Shown here: positions 41,456 to 53,313 of the stretch, piece by piece | Position numbering within the stretch: position 1 is the first letter of the stretch | Layout of the letters: each line of letters opens with the position of its first letter | Program-made: the position numbers and the translations under genes | Notes under the pieces: model-generated | Databases searched by the model: none | Told to the model about the DNA's origin: nothing | The model's input: the letters and a program-made list of their open reading frames with translations, nothing else | Source: Rothia nasimurium | Lineage (GTDB): Bacteria; Actinomycetota; Actinomycetes; Actinomycetales; Micrococcaceae | Length of the DNA stretch: 61,453 nucleotides | Assembly: GCF_928392795.1 (NCBI RefSeq) | Contig: NZ_CAKMTJ010000011.1 | Span: 1-61,453 of the forward strand | Direction of reading: 5' to 3'

Positions 41456-42583
41456 GTGAAATTTACTGTCGAACGCGATACTTTGGCCGAGGCCGTCAGC
41501 TGGACTGCCCGCTCCCTCTCCCCCCGTCCGCCTGTACCGGTACTCTCTGGCCTGCTCATCAAGGCAGCAGCCGGTGAAGTGTCTATCGCCAGCTTCGACT
41601 ACGAGACCTCAGCCAAACTCAACATCGCAGCCGATATCGCTGAAGAAGGCGAAGCCCTGGTATCTGGCCGTCTGCTTGCCGATATCTGCCGTTCGCTGCC
41701 CAAGTCTGACGTGCTCTTTGAACTGCGTGAGGGCAAGGTTCACCTCTCCTGCGGTTCTTCTAACTTCAACCTGTCGTCCATGCCTGTAGCTGACTACCCC
41801 GAGCTACCTGCCCTCCCCGCGGTATCAGGTACCGTTGAGGGCTCTGAGTTCGCCAAGGCTGTTACCCAGGTGTCGGTAGCAGCGTCGAAGGACGACACCC
41901 TGCCGATTCTGACCGGTGTACGCATGGAAATCGAGGGTGACCAGATCACCCTGCTCGCAACCGACCGCTACCGTCTGGCCATGCGCGAGCTGACCTGGAA
42001 CCCCGCAGACGCTTCTATCTCAACCGCTGCGCTGGTCAAGGCTAAGACTCTTTCTGAGGTCGCCAAGACCCTGGGTGGTGCAGGGGAACTGTCCATCGCC
42101 CTGTCAGATGCCCATGAGCTCATCGGCTTTGAATCTGACTCCCGCCGTACCACCAGCCTGCTGGTCGATGGCGAGTACCCCAAGATTCGTTCCCTCTTCC
42201 CCGAAGTTACCCCTGTTCACGCTATCGTCCGCACTTCCGACCTCATGGAGGCCGTCCGCCGCGTCTCCCTGGTCGCTGAACGCAACACCCCCGTCCGCCT
42301 GGCCTTCAGCCAGGGCCAGGTCACCCTGGACGCCGGCACCGGTGAGGACGCCCAGGCAACCGAGGTACTGCAGGCCCACCTGCACGGCGACGACATCACC
42401 GTAGCCTTCAACCCCAGCTACCTCTCCGAAGGTCTGCACACCTTCGCGGCCAACAAATTTGTGCGCTTCTCCTTCACCGACCCCCGCAAGCCCGTTGTGC
42501 TCTCGGAACAGGACGACTGGCAGGCTGAGGACGAGAAGAACTACCGCTACCTGCTCATGCCTATCCGCCTGCAGAACCAGTAA
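41456..42583 (+). CDS. dnaN: DNA polymerase III sliding clamp (beta subunit)
   Basis: A 375-residue clamp that forms a dimeric ring around DNA and holds the polymerase. The start VKFTVERDTLAEAVSWTARS is typical of Micrococcaceae; the three repeated domains continue through DTLPILTGVRMEIEGDQITLLATDRYRLA to the C-terminal YRYLLMPIRL that binds client proteins. I chose GTG 41456 after GGAAGG; an ATG at 41429 would add nine untypical residues. Confidence 0.96.
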   Translation: MKFTVERDTLAEAVSWTARSLSPRPPVPVLSGLLIKAAAGEVSIASFDYETSAKLNIAADIAEEGEALVSGRLLADICRSLPKSDVLFELREGKVHLSCGSSNFNLSSMPVADYPELPALPAVSGTVEGSEFAKAVTQVSVAASKDDTLPILTGVRMEIEGDQITLLATDRYRLAMRELTWNPADASISTAALVKAKTLSEVAKTLGGAGELSIALSDAHELIGFESDSRRTTSLLVDGEYPKIRSLFPEVTPVHAIVRTSDLMEAVRRVSLVAERNTPVRLAFSQGQVTLDAGTGEDAQATEVLQAHLHGDDITVAFNPSYLSEGLHTFAANKFVRFSFTDPRKPVVLSEQDDWQAEDEKNYRYLLMPIRLQNQ

Positions 42584-42619
42584 AACCGCAGGTCAAACCG
42601 CTATCTCAAGGAGGGCGCG

Positions 42620-43813
42620 CTGTACATCGACCACCTTTCGTTGATGGACTACCGCACCTACCAGCTCCTGACTCTCCCCCTCACCCCCGGCGTCACCGTC
42701 TTTCTCGGGTCAAACGGGGTGGGCAAAACCAACATCGTTGAAGCCATCGACTACACCGCGCAGCTGGCTTCTCACCGGGTTAGTCAGGACGCCCCGCTGG
42801 TACGTGTGGGCGCTGACCGCGCCTACATCCGCACCCGCACAGTTCGCGGTAACCAGCAGACCGTCCTTGAGTTTGAACTAGCCCCCGGCAAAAGCAACCG
42901 GGTGCGCATCAACCGGGCGGCGCCCGTCCGCGCCCGTGAAGCCCTGGGCGTCACCCGCACCGTTCTCTTCTCACCCGAGGATCTGCAGCTGGTGAAGGGG
43001 GACCCCGCCGGGCGGCGCCGTTTCCTTGATGATTTGGCGGTATCCCTGCGCCCCTCTGTCGCCGCCTACCGGGCGGACTATGAGCGGGTTTTACGCCAGC
43101 GGAATTCCCTGCTCAAGTCCATGCGCTCGCGGCGCAGCACCGGGGCTGAGGACTCCTACACCCTGGAGGTCTGGAACAAGCAGCTGGCGGACGCAGGTGC
43201 CCACCTTCTGCAGGCCCGGCTGCGCACCCTGGCCCTGCTTCTGCCACAACTGCAGAGGGCCTATGCCGAGCTCACGGACGGCTCCAAGAACGTGAGCCTG
43301 GTGTACGACTCCACTGTTTTCCCGCCGATTTCAGCTAACCTTCTGCCGACCGCAGCCCTGATGGGGGTAGATGATCTGCGGGAGGCTATGCTGCGCGGTT
43401 TTGCCGATAAGCAGCGGGAAGAGCTGGAGCGCGGCGTGACCCTGGTGGGCCCCCACCGCGATGATCTTGCCCTGGAACTCGGTGGCATTCCGGTCAAGGG
43501 CTTTGCCTCCCACGGGGAAAGCTGGTCGTATGCCCTGGCTCTGAAGCTGGCCTCCTGGTATGTGCACCTGGCAGATAACGATGCCCCCGGTGCCTCCCCC
43601 ATCTTGATTCTTGATGATGTCTTTGCTGAGCTCGATACCGCCCGCCGCCATAAGCTGGGTGCTATTGTTGCCGGTGCTGAGCAGGTGCTGGTGACCTGTG
43701 CCGTGGCCAGCGATATTCCTGAGGAACTGGGGCGTATCACCCTGGTGCGGGTGGAACCGGGTCGAGCCTGGGTGGGCCGTTCGCCACTAGGTAATATTCC
43801 AGAAAAGGAATAG
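42620..43813 (+). CDS. recF: DNA replication and repair protein RecF, probable CTG start
   Basis: A 397-residue SMC-like ATPase that helps load RecA at gaps. Walker A GSNGVGKT is at 30-37, and the signature and Walker B (LILDDVFAELD) are near the end. The ATG or TTG at 42641-42644 would remove the first beta strand; reading from the CTG at 42620, preceded by AAGGAGG five bases upstream, gives MYIDHLSLMDYRTYQ, which matches the normal RecF start. I therefore infer a CTG start codon. It follows dnaN directly. Confidence 0.93.
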   Translation: MYIDHLSLMDYRTYQLLTLPLTPGVTVFLGSNGVGKTNIVEAIDYTAQLASHRVSQDAPLVRVGADRAYIRTRTVRGNQQTVLEFELAPGKSNRVRINRAAPVRAREALGVTRTVLFSPEDLQLVKGDPAGRRRFLDDLAVSLRPSVAAYRADYERVLRQRNSLLKSMRSRRSTGAEDSYTLEVWNKQLADAGAHLLQARLRTLALLLPQLQRAYAELTDGSKNVSLVYDSTVFPPISANLLPTAALMGVDDLREAMLRGFADKQREELERGVTLVGPHRDDLALELGGIPVKGFASHGESWSYALALKLASWYVHLADNDAPGASPILILDDVFAELDTARRHKLGAIVAGAEQVLVTCAVASDIPEELGRITLVRVEPGRAWVGRSPLGNIPEKE

Positions 43814-43819
43814 ATTGCT

Positions 43820-44425
43820 GTGCGGGACGATATAGCTCAAACGGAATACGGTGTGGAGGCTGTAGATGCCCCCCATGCCCTGCTCAGCCGCATTCGGGCT
43901 GCCAAAGAAGCCCGCGGTGAACACCGGGTGCAGGGCGCTGCCGGCCGGAAAATTATCAAGGACTTCGGCCGCGTCATGAACGCTGAGCCCGGCACCAAGG
44001 TACGCCGCTATGCCTCAACAGAATCTACCGGCCAACTGGGTGGCTATACCGGAGCTGGCCCCAGCGCCCGCGACCCGCAGAGCCTCGGCGGCCTGCTCGA
44101 CCGCGTCATTATGGAACGTGGCTGGACCACTCCCCTGGCGGTTTCCTCGGTCATGGCCCGCTGGGATAAACTGGTCGGCCCCCAAATCGCCTCGAAAGCT
44201 ACCCCCGAGAGTTTTGAAGACGGGGTGATGACCGTCCGCTGCGAATCAACCGCCTGGGCCGTGCAGATTCGCCAGATGAAATACGACATCATGCGCCGCT
44301 TCAACGGGGAGCTGGGGGACGACGTCGTCAAAGACGTACGGGCCTTTGGCCCAGCGGCTCCCTCCTGGAAAAAAGGGCGACGGGTTGCCCCCGGCGGGCG
44401 CGGCCCCCGCGACACCTACGGGTAG
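43820..44425 (+). CDS. dciA: DciA-like protein (DUF721)
   Basis: A 201-residue protein located between recF and gyrB. The C-terminal DUF721 domain (LLDRVIMERGWTTPLAVSSVMARWDKLVG, TVRCESTAWAVQIRQMKYDI) is the DciA helicase-loader fold, while the N-terminal third is probably flexible. DciA proteins load the DnaB helicase in bacteria lacking DnaC or DnaI. It starts with GTG at 43820 six bases after the recF stop codon. Confidence 0.9.
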   Translation: MRDDIAQTEYGVEAVDAPHALLSRIRAAKEARGEHRVQGAAGRKIIKDFGRVMNAEPGTKVRRYASTESTGQLGGYTGAGPSARDPQSLGGLLDRVIMERGWTTPLAVSSVMARWDKLVGPQIASKATPESFEDGVMTVRCESTAWAVQIRQMKYDIMRRFNGELGDDVVKDVRAFGPAAPSWKKGRRVAPGGRGPRDTYG

Positions 44426-46752
<2,327 letters not shown>

Positions 46753-46826
46753 GGCTTTTTAGTGTGAATTAAGCGCTATATAGCCAATATGGAATATAAA
46801 AATCAAGGACGAAAAACGAGGAACTT

Positions 46827-49478
46827 ATGAGCGACGAGAACACCACCAGCTCACCCCAGCCCGTTGAGGGCGATATCGTTGCAACCGACGCAACCCCGGC
46901 ACCTGCCGGCGGCAACGTTGAGGTTGTCGACCTGCGCTCCGAGATGGAGCGCTCCTACCTGGATTACGCCATGGCCGTCATTATCGGCCGCGCCCTGCCC
47001 GACGTGCGTGACGGTCTCAAGCCCGTGCACCGCCGCGTCATCTACGCCATGTACGACGGCGGCTACCGCCCCGAGCGCTCCTTCAACAAGTGCGCCCGCG
47101 TGGTCGGTGAAGTCATGGGTCAGTACCACCCCCACGGCGACGTCGCTATCTACGACACCCTGGTCCGTCTGATCCAGGACTGGGTCATGCGCTACCCCCT
47201 GGCCCTCGGCCAGGGCAACTTCGGCTCCCCCGGTAACGACGGTGCCGCAGCCCCTCGTTATACCGAAACCAAGATGGCTCCCCTGGCTCTCGAAATGGTT
47301 CGAGACATCACCGAGGACGCCGTGGACTTCCAGCCCAACTACGACGGCAAGAACCAAGAACCGGTCGTCCTGCCCTCCCGCATTCCCAACCTGCTGGTCA
47401 ACGGCTCATCAGGTATTGCGGTTGGTATGGCCACCAACATCCCCCCGCACAATCTGCGCGAAGTAGCAGACGGTGTGCAGTGGTTCCTACAGAACCCCGA
47501 AGCTTCCAACGAAGAGCTGCTGGAAGCCCTCATTGCCCGCATTAAGGGCCCCGACTTCCCCACCGGCGCCACCATCCTGGGCCACAAGGGAATCGAGCAG
47601 GCCTACCGCACCGGCCGCGGCTCCATCACCATGCGTGCTGTGGTCAATGTCGAGGAAATTCAGGGCCGTACCTGCCTGGTCGTCACTGAACTGCCCTACC
47701 AGGCCAACCCCGATAACCTGGCCATCAAGATTGCTGAACTGGTCAAGGACGGCAAAATCACCGGTATCGCCGACCTGCGCGACGAAACCTCCGGCCGCAC
47801 CGGCCAGCGCCTGGTCATCGTCCTCAAGCGCGACGCCGTGCCCAAGGTGGTGCTGAACAACCTCTACAAGCACACCCAGCTGCAGGAAAACTTCTCCGCC
47901 AACATGCTGGCGATTGTGGACGGCGTGCCCCGCACCCTTTCCTTGGACGCCTTCATCCGCCACTGGGTCAACCACCAGCTCGAAGTTATCATCCGCCGCA
48001 CCCGCTACCGTCTGCGTCAGGCCGAAGAAGAAGCGCATATCCTGCGCGGCCTGCTCAAGGCCCTCGACGCCCTCGATGAGGTCATCGCGCTGATTCGCCG
48101 CTCCCCCACCGCAGATGACGCCCGCACCGGCCTCATGGACTTCCTCGACATCGACGAGGCCCAGGCCCAGGCCATTCTGAACATGCAGCTGCGCCGCCTT
48201 GCCGCCCTGGAACGCCAGAAGATTCAGGATCGCCACGACGAGCTCATGCGCATGATCGACGAATACAACGCGATCATCGCCTCAGAAGACCGCCAGCGCT
48301 CCATCATCTCTGAAGAGCTGGCTGAAATCGTTGCCCGTTTCGGCGATGAGCGCCGCACCAAGATTCTCATGGGCTACGACGGTGACATGTCCATGGAAGA
48401 CCTCATCCCCGAGGAAGAAATGGTCGTCACCATCACCCGCGGCGGCTACGTCAAGCGCACCCGCAGCGACCAGTACCGCTCCCAGCACCGCGGTGGCAAG
48501 GGCATCAAGGGTGCCTCCCTACGCGGGGACGACGTGGTTCAGCACTTCTTCGTCACCTCCACCCACTCCTGGATTCTCTTCTTCACCAACCTGGGCCGCG
48601 TCTACCGCACCAAGGCCTACGAGCTCATGGAAGCCGGCCGCGACGCCAAGGGGCAGCATGTAGCTAACCTGCTGGCCTTCCAGCCCGATGAGACCATCGC
48701 CAAGGTTATGGAGCTCAAGTCCTACGAGGACGCCCCCTACCTGATTCTGGCCACCAAGAACGGTCTGGTGAAGAAAACCGCCCTGTCGGACTACGACACC
48801 AACCGTGCCGCCGGCGTCATCGCCATCAACCTGCGTGACGGCGACGAGCTGGTCTCAGCCCAGCTGGCCAGCGCCGAGGACGACCTGCTGCTGATCTCCC
48901 GCCAGGGCCAGTCCCTGCGCTTCACCGCCTCTGACGAGGCTCTGCGACCCATGGGTCGCGCAACCTCCGGTGTGACCGGCATGAAGTTCCGCGACGGTGA
49001 CGAGCTGCTCTCGGCCAACGTCGTCACCGACGACTCCTTCGTCTTCGTGGTCACCGCTGGCGGCTACGCCAAGCGCACCCAGGTCGACCAGTACCGCGTA
49101 CAGGGTCGAGGCGGTCTCGGCATCAAGGTCGCCAAGCTGGCAGAAGACCGCGGCGAGCTCGTCGGTGGCCTGATTGTGGGCGAAGAGGACGAGGTCATGG
49201 TCGTCATGCAGTCGGGCAAGGTCGTGCGTACCTCGGTCTCAGAAGTACCGGCCAAGGGTCGCGACACTATGGGTGTCATTTTCGCCAAGCCCGGCAAGAA
49301 CGACGAGATCCTCGAAGTTGCCCGCAACTACGAGCGCAACATCGATGAGGCAGACGACACCGACGAAAACAGCGCCGAAAGCCCCGAAAAGCCGGCAGAT
49401 GAAGTACCTTTAGAAAACAACACCACCCCGGCAGTAGCCGACACCGCAGACGCACTTGGAGGTAAGAGTGAGCACTAA
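46827..49478 (+). CDS. gyrA: DNA gyrase subunit A
   Basis: An 883-residue breakage-reunion subunit. The quinolone-region sequence [12 protein letters not shown] and the catalytic tyrosine in AAPRYTETK (about residue 145) are intact; in the region the usual Ser/Ala position before the acidic Asp reads HGDVAIYD, the wild-type-like pattern for actinobacteria. Six beta-propeller repeats with the [11 protein letters not shown]yrA box follow. The tail is acidic. GAGGAAC precedes the ATG. Confidence 0.98.
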   Translation: MSDENTTSSPQPVEGDIVATDATPAPAGGNVEVVDLRSEMERSYLDYAMAVIIGRALPDVRDGLKPVHRRVIYAMYDGGYRPERSFNKCARVVGEVMGQYHPHGDVAIYDTLVRLIQDWVMRYPLALGQGNFGSPGNDGAAAPRYTETKMAPLALEMVRDITEDAVDFQPNYDGKNQEPVVLPSRIPNLLVNGSSGIAVGMATNIPPHNLREVADGVQWFLQNPEASNEELLEALIARIKGPDFPTGATILGHKGIEQAYRTGRGSITMRAVVNVEEIQGRTCLVVTELPYQANPDNLAIKIAELVKDGKITGIADLRDETSGRTGQRLVIVLKRDAVPKVVLNNLYKHTQLQENFSANMLAIVDGVPRTLSLDAFIRHWVNHQLEVIIRRTRYRLRQAEEEAHILRGLLKALDALDEVIALIRRSPTADDARTGLMDFLDIDEAQAQAILNMQLRRLAALERQKIQDRHDELMRMIDEYNAIIASEDRQRSIISEELAEIVARFGDERRTKILMGYDGDMSMEDLIPEEEMVVTITRGGYVKRTRSDQYRSQHRGGKGIKGASLRGDDVVQHFFVTSTHSWILFFTNLGRVYRTKAYELMEAGRDAKGQHVANLLAFQPDETIAKVMELKSYEDAPYLILATKNGLVKKTALSDYDTNRAAGVIAINLRDGDELVSAQLASAEDDLLLISRQGQSLRFTASDEALRPMGRATSGVTGMKFRDGDELLSANVVTDDSFVFVVTAGGYAKRTQVDQYRVQGRGGLGIKVAKLAEDRGELVGGLIVGEEDEVMVVMQSGKVVRTSVSEVPAKGRDTMGVIFAKPGKNDEILEVARNYERNIDEADDTDENSAESPEKPADEVPLENNTTPAVADTADALGGKSEH

Positions 49479-49974
49479 AAGCACCGGAACCGCACCGCGG
49501 CCAGCGCCGCGAGCCGGCACCCCGCGCGCTGCCCAAGGTAAGGCACGCCCCCAGAGTGCGGCGTCCGCAGGTGCTCAGCGCAAGCCGCTGGTGCGCCCCG
49601 CCCCCCGCTCGAAAATCCGTCGCGCTCGCCTGGTCGTTGCCAAGGTAGATACCTTCTCGGTCGCCAAGCTCGTCTTCCTGCTCTCGGTCGCCATCGGTAT
49701 CGCTACCGTGGTTGCAGCCGTCATTCTCTGGCTCGTCATGCAGGCCACCGGCGCCTTCCAGAGCCTCAACGACCTGCTGACCCTACTCGGTACCACCGGT
49801 GACGCCGTAGACATCTCCCAGTACCTCTCACTGGGGCAGGTGGCTCTCTACAGCACCATCATTTCCGTGGTGAACGTCGTGCTCTTTACCCTGCTCGGCA
49901 CTCTTGCAGCCATGCTCTACAACGTGGCAGCCAAGCTGGTCGGCGGCGTGGGTGTGACCCTCACCGACGAATAA
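49468..49974 (+). CDS. DUF3566 domain-containing membrane protein
   Basis: A 168-residue protein of unknown function that follows gyrA throughout actinobacteria. A Pro/Ala/Arg-rich cytoplasmic N-terminus (about 50 residues) leads to two membrane helices ([20 protein letters not shown] and the [20 protein letters not shown] region) that define DUF3566. I chose GTG 49468, just after GGAGG; it overlaps the gyrA end by 11 bases, suggesting translational coupling. Confidence 0.92.
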   Translation: MSTKSTGTAPRPAPRAGTPRAAQGKARPQSAASAGAQRKPLVRPAPRSKIRRARLVVAKVDTFSVAKLVFLLSVAIGIATVVAAVILWLVMQATGAFQSLNDLLTLLGTTGDAVDISQYLSLGQVALYSTIISVVNVVLFTLLGTLAAMLYNVAAKLVGGVGVTLTDE

Positions 49975-49996
49975 ACACCGAGTAAAACTCTCATCT

Positions 49997-50039
49997 AGCC
50001 CCGTGGCACCCTGTTTTTCAGGGAGCCACGGGGCTTTTT
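49997..50039 (+). terminator. Terminator of the gyrB-gyrA-DUF3566 operon
   Basis: AGCCCCGTGGC pairs with GCCACGGGGCT, with an inner CCCTG/CAGGG pair, and is followed by TTTTTG. Confidence 0.9.
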
Positions 50040-50082
50040 GGGCCCATTTAAAGCGTTGTGTCTCAGAACACTCTCTTTCGAT

Positions 50083-50111
50083 TTGGCAAGGCGCTAAAAC
50101 CTGTGTAAAGT
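50083..50111 (+). promoter_or_regulatory. Promoter of tRNA-Ile
   Basis: TTGGCA at 50083-50088, a 17-base spacer and TAAAGT at 50106-50111, 26 bases before the tRNA. The second tRNA-Ala unit has a matching promoter at 53193-53221. Confidence 0.65.
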
Positions 50112-50136
50112 TATATCTCGTTCTGATGAACACCAA

Positions 50137-50210
50137 GGGCGTATAGCTCAGACGGTTAGAGCGCTACACTGATAATGTAGAGGTCCCAGGTTCAATTCCT
50201 GGTACGCCCA
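50137..50210 (+). tRNA. tRNA-Ile (GAT)
   Basis: A complete 74-base cloverleaf. The acceptor stem GGGCGTA pairs with TACGCCC, the anticodon loop CTGATAA contains GAT, and the T arm GGTTCAATTCC is standard. It stands behind gyrA, as in other actinobacteria. Confidence 0.96.
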
Positions 50211-50233
50211 CTCACCTTGGTCGAAAGGTTGAC

Positions 50234-50353
50234 ATGAAGAAATTTATGGCAATCACGCTCGCTGCATTAGCAACAGCAATAGCGGCAAAGAAAGCCAAGG
50301 ATTCTCAGGAGAATAAAAAAACTTGGGAAGAAGCTACAGATAAAATTTCATAG
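50234..50353 (+). CDS. DLW-39 family protein
   Basis: A 39-residue protein, MKKFMAITLAALATAIAAKK followed by a polar half ending TWEEATDKIS. Length, N-terminal hydrophobic helix, Trp-Glu-Glu-Ala-Thr-Asp end and position between tRNA-Ile and tRNA-Ala match the actinobacterial DLW-39 family, although the DLW triplet reads KTW here. Function unknown. GAAAGG lies before the ATG. Confidence 0.8.
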   Translation: MKKFMAITLAALATAIAAKKAKDSQENKKTWEEATDKIS

Positions 50354-50365
50354 GTAGCACCCGAT

Positions 50366-50438
50366 GGGGGCGTGGCGCAATTGGTAGCGCACCTGCTTTG
50401 CAAGCAGGGGGTTAGGGGTTCGAGTCCCCTCGCCTCCA
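50366..50438 (+). tRNA. tRNA-Ala (TGC), copy 1
   Basis: A 73-base cloverleaf with acceptor GGGGGCG/CGCCTCC and anticodon TGC in the TTTGCAA loop. Identical to the copy at 53238. It is followed after three bases by a 5S rRNA gene. Confidence 0.96.
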
Positions 50439-50441
50439 CTC

Positions 50442-50558
50442 TTCGGTGATTATAGCAAGAGGGAAACACCCGGTCCCATCCCGAACCCGGAAGTTAAGGC
50501 TCTTAGCGCCGATGGTACTGCACTGGCGACGGTGTGGGAGAGTAGGTCATCGCCGAAT
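50442..50558 (+). rRNA. rrf: 5S ribosomal RNA, copy 1
   Basis: About 117 bases with the closing helix TTCGGTGAT/ATCGCCGAA and the actinobacterial core CCCGAACCCGGAAGTTAAG and GCGCCGATGGTACTGC. No 16S or 23S gene is next to it; it directly follows tRNA-Ala. Ends may vary by a few bases. Confidence 0.93.
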
Positions 50559-50570
50559 TAAATTTGGTAA

Positions 50571-50606
50571 GGAACCCCCAGTCGAAAGACTGGGGGTTCC
50601 TTTTTC
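50571..50606 (+). terminator. Terminator of 5S copy 1
   Basis: GGAACCCCCAGTC pairs with GACTGGGGGTTCC around GAAA and is followed by TTTTTC. Confidence 0.95.
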
Positions 50607-50755
50607 TATAAACACTAAAAATTTATTCCGATAGTTCTCTGGGGTAGGTATAGAGCTATTGTCGGCAGAGTCGCCGGTGAGGCTCGGAGTTGCCTGCAAT
50701 GACTAACAGCACAAGCGACTCTAGTCTGTTATGGCCTTGAAATAAGCAGAGAAGC

Positions 50756-51964
50756 ATGAGAATAGAAACCGTGACTACAGAACTCATCATTCTGGTGATC
50801 GTAGTGCTGACCGCACTAGCCTTCGACTTCACCAACGGCTTCCACGACACCGCCAACGCCATGGCCTCATCTATCGCCACCGGCGCCCTCAAGCCCAAGG
50901 CGGCTGTCGCTCTCTCAGCCGTCCTTAACCTCATCGGCGCCTTCCTCTCCATTGAGGTAGCTAAGACCGTCGGCTCCGGTCTCATCGACCTTGAAACTGC
51001 CGGCGGTGGCCCCAGCCTCATGCTGATCGTCTTTACCGGCCTGGTAGGCGCAATCCTCTGGAACGTCTTCACCTGGCTGCTGGGCCTGCCCTCCAGCTCC
51101 TCTCACGCCCTATTCGGCGGCCTGATCGGCGCAACCCTGGCATCGCTGGGCACAAGCGGTGTGCTCTGGAACGGCGTGCTGATGAAGATCATCGTCCCCG
51201 CCCTGATGGCCCCGCTGATTGCGGGTGTGGTTGCCGGTGTCGGTGCCGCCCTTATCTACGGGATCACCAAGCCCGTCCCCGCCGAACAAAAGAAGAAGAA
51301 CTTCCGCTTCGGCCAGATCTCTGCCGCTTTCCTGATGTCCCTGGCGCACGGTACCAACGATGCACAGAAGACCATGGGCGTCATCTTCCTGGCCCTGGTT
51401 GCTGCCAACGAAATCAACCCCGAAGCGGACATCCCCTTCTGGGTTCGCCTGGTCTGCGCCCTGGCTATCGCCCTGGGTACCTACCTGGGCGGCTGGCGCA
51501 TCATCAAGACCATGGGTAAGGGTATCGTCGATATTGAAGGCCCCCAGGGCTTTGCGGCGGACGGCTCCTCGGCAGCTATCATCCTGACCTCCTCCCACTT
51601 CGGTATGGCCCTGTCTACCACTCACGTTGCAACCGGCTCCATCATCGGCTCCGGCCTCGGCCGTCGCGCCAAGGTGAGCTGGTCAACCGCCCGCCGTATG
51701 GTCATCGCCTGGATTATCACCCTGCCCGCCGCTGGCTCCGTCGGTGCGCTGACCTGGTTCGTGGGTAACGGCATCAACTCCATGACCGGTAGCGCCTGGA
51801 TGGGCGAGGCAACCGTCTTCCTCATTCTGGTTGGTTTCTGCTTCTGGATGTGGGCCCATTCCCGCAAGAGCGCCGTCAGCCACATCGATATGCACTCGGG
51901 TGAGGCTGTCACCGCCCGTGAGGTGCACACCGAGTCGATTCCCACCGTGAAGGCTGGTTCCTAA
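50756..51964 (+). CDS. pit: PiT-family inorganic phosphate transporter
   Basis: A 402-residue low-affinity phosphate carrier, usually driven by protons and moving metal-phosphate. The two inverted repeats carry the PiT signatures FDFTNGFHDTANAMASSIATGAL and SLAHGTNDAQKTMGVI, with about ten membrane segments and the SSHALFGGLIG motif. A GTG at 50771 is an alternative start. It is followed with no gap by a small membrane protein gene, and both lie between the tRNA-Ala-5S repeats. Confidence 0.95.
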   Translation: MRIETVTTELIILVIVVLTALAFDFTNGFHDTANAMASSIATGALKPKAAVALSAVLNLIGAFLSIEVAKTVGSGLIDLETAGGGPSLMLIVFTGLVGAILWNVFTWLLGLPSSSSHALFGGLIGATLASLGTSGVLWNGVLMKIIVPALMAPLIAGVVAGVGAALIYGITKPVPAEQKKKNFRFGQISAAFLMSLAHGTNDAQKTMGVIFLALVAANEINPEADIPFWVRLVCALAIALGTYLGGWRIIKTMGKGIVDIEGPQGFAADGSSAAIILTSSHFGMALSTTHVATGSIIGSGLGRRAKVSWSTARRMVIAWIITLPAAGSVGALTWFVGNGINSMTGSAWMGEATVFLILVGFCFWMWAHSRKSAVSHIDMHSGEAVTAREVHTESIPTVKAGS

Positions 51965-52252
51965 ATGTTGATTGTTGATATCTTCCACAAGATTTATCCC
52001 GTCTTCCTGGCCGGTCTGGGCTTTGGTGCTGGCCTGCCGATTCTCTACGCCCTGGGTGTACGCCTGATGAGCGGCACCGCTGTAGAGACCCCTGAGGGTG
52101 CTGTCTACACTGAGCCTGCCCCTGCGGCCCGCGCTGCCGCCTACGTACTGTTTGCGGTGCTGGCTTTGGCTGTTGTGAGCGGTATTCTTTGGATTGCCAA
52201 GGACTTCATCTACGCCTACACCGGCTTCAACTTCCTGGGAACTGCAGGCTAA
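51965..52252 (+). CDS. Small membrane protein coupled to the phosphate transporter
   Basis: A 95-residue protein with two hydrophobic helices (YPVFLAGLGFGAGLPILYALG near 11-31 and AAAYVLFAVLALAVVSGILW near 57-76) separated by a polar loop. It begins immediately after the transporter stop codon. The pair PiT plus a short two-helix protein is common in actinobacteria; its function is unknown, an accessory role being inferred. Confidence 0.75.
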   Translation: MLIVDIFHKIYPVFLAGLGFGAGLPILYALGVRLMSGTAVETPEGAVYTEPAPAARAAAYVLFAVLALAVVSGILWIAKDFIYAYTGFNFLGTAG

Positions 52253-52271
52253 AAGGGTTCTGTATATAGAC

Positions 52272-52315
52272 GGCGGGGGCTGGTGGTTTGTAACCACCAG
52301 CCCCCGCTGTTTTTA
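52272..52315 (+). terminator. Terminator of the phosphate transport operon
   Basis: GCGGGGGCTGGTGGTT pairs with AACCACCAGCCCCCGC around a short loop (TGT) and is followed by TGTTTTTA. Confidence 0.92.
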
Positions 52316-52379
52316 AGGGGCGGACGCCGGTGGGCTGGTGTCTTGTTTTGTGAGGGGAGGCGCAGGTAGGGTGCGAAGT

Positions 52380-53114
52380 ATGGTGCTCAACGACCTTCCT
52401 CTCCGCAGTATCACCGCCCGTAGCGACTTCGAACTGCTCACGGGCGTCCGCGCACAGACCTGGCCTTACCGCCTGGCTGTGACTCGTGCGGCGCTCGCCG
52501 GCCTCAGTTTCGGGCAGCTCACGGTTATCGTGGGAGAAAACGGGGCTGGCAAGTCTTCCCTGGTTGAATCCATCGCAGAAGCCTATGGCCTGCCACTTGG
52601 CGGTGGGGATAACCGGGTTGCCCGCCCCACCTTTGAACAGTCCTCCGCTTTTGGGGCCGACCTGCAGGTAGTGCGAGGTGCGGCAGGACGCCGGGCAGGG
52701 CTCTTCCTGCGAGCTGAGGGAATGCTGGCTCATCTGGAACACATGGCCAGCTTCGGCTCAACACAGGCAGTCGATATTCTGCGCCTCTCCCATGGGGAGG
52801 GTACCCAGTGTTTACTTGAAGAATCCTTCGATAATTACGGCCTTTGGATCCTTGATGAACCCGAATCGGGTCTATCTTTCTCGGGGCAGCTTGAACTGTG
52901 CGCTCGCGTCCTTGCCTTTCTTGAGCGAGGCGGGCAAGTAGTGCTCTGCACCCATAGCCCGCTCCTTGCTGCGCTCGCTGCACGCCGCAATGAGCTGGTG
53001 TGGGAAATAGGGGAGTGGGGGATCCAGAAACTGGCCTGGGCTGAGCTCGATATGACCACCCACTGGCGCAATATGCTCGATGACCCTGATATGTACCTGC
53101 ACCACCTTGGGTAA
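52380..53114 (+). CDS. AAA-family ATPase (ABC/RecF-like)
   Basis: A 244-residue single-domain ATPase: LTVIVGENGAGKSSLVESIA (Walker A), LWILDEPESGLS (Walker B with the glutamate) and QVVLCTHSPLLAALAARR (switch His). It resembles the small AAA_15/AAA_23 ATPases found alone in many genomes, whose role is uncharacterised. I chose the ATG at 52380 (MVLNDLPLRS); an upstream GTG-led frame adds 14 residues without similarity. It lies between the phosphate operon and the second tRNA-Ala-5S unit. Confidence 0.82.
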   Translation: MVLNDLPLRSITARSDFELLTGVRAQTWPYRLAVTRAALAGLSFGQLTVIVGENGAGKSSLVESIAEAYGLPLGGGDNRVARPTFEQSSAFGADLQVVRGAAGRRAGLFLRAEGMLAHLEHMASFGSTQAVDILRLSHGEGTQCLLEESFDNYGLWILDEPESGLSFSGQLELCARVLAFLERGGQVVLCTHSPLLAALAARRNELVWEIGEWGIQKLAWAELDMTTHWRNMLDDPDMYLHHLG

Positions 53115-53192
53115 ACCGGGGTGCATCGCCTATTTTTCAGGTTTTTACCGAAAATCTGTGGCGGAGCTAACCGTGCATTTGATAGAATTGGT

Positions 53193-53221
53193 TTGCGCGT
53201 GCAAAAAACCTGTAGTAAGGT
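53193..53221 (+). promoter_or_regulatory. Promoter of the second tRNA-Ala-5S unit
   Basis: TTGCGC at 53193-53198, a 17-base spacer and TAAGGT at 53216-53221. The spacer ends AAAAAACCTGT, like the AAAACCTGTG of the tRNA-Ile promoter, so the second unit has its own stable-RNA-type promoter. Confidence 0.6.
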
Positions 53222-53237
53222 AGAAGCATAACACCAC

Positions 53238-53310
53238 GGGGGCGTGGCGCAATTGGTAGCGCACCTGCTTTGCAAGCAGGGGGTTAGGGGTTCGAGTCCC
53301 CTCGCCTCCA
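53238..53310 (+). tRNA. tRNA-Ala (TGC), copy 2
   Basis: Identical in sequence to the tRNA at 50366-50438. Confidence 0.96.
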
Positions 53311-53313
53311 CTC

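Larger units (their letters stand above)
50366..50606 (+). repeat. Direct repeat unit 1: tRNA-Ala, 5S rRNA and terminator
   Basis: About 241 bases that recur at 53238-53478 with one base difference seen (GGTAAGG against GGTGAGG). Sequence upstream of the two tRNAs differs. Confidence 0.9.

Noticed and set aside
46827..47300. A quinolone-resistance mutation in gyrA
   Set aside because: The region around [13 protein letters not shown] shows no substitution I can call without a reference sequence of the species.
50446..50634. Open frame over the 5S rRNA (and its twin at 53318)
   Set aside because: Both frames are translations of the 5S rRNA gene and terminator.
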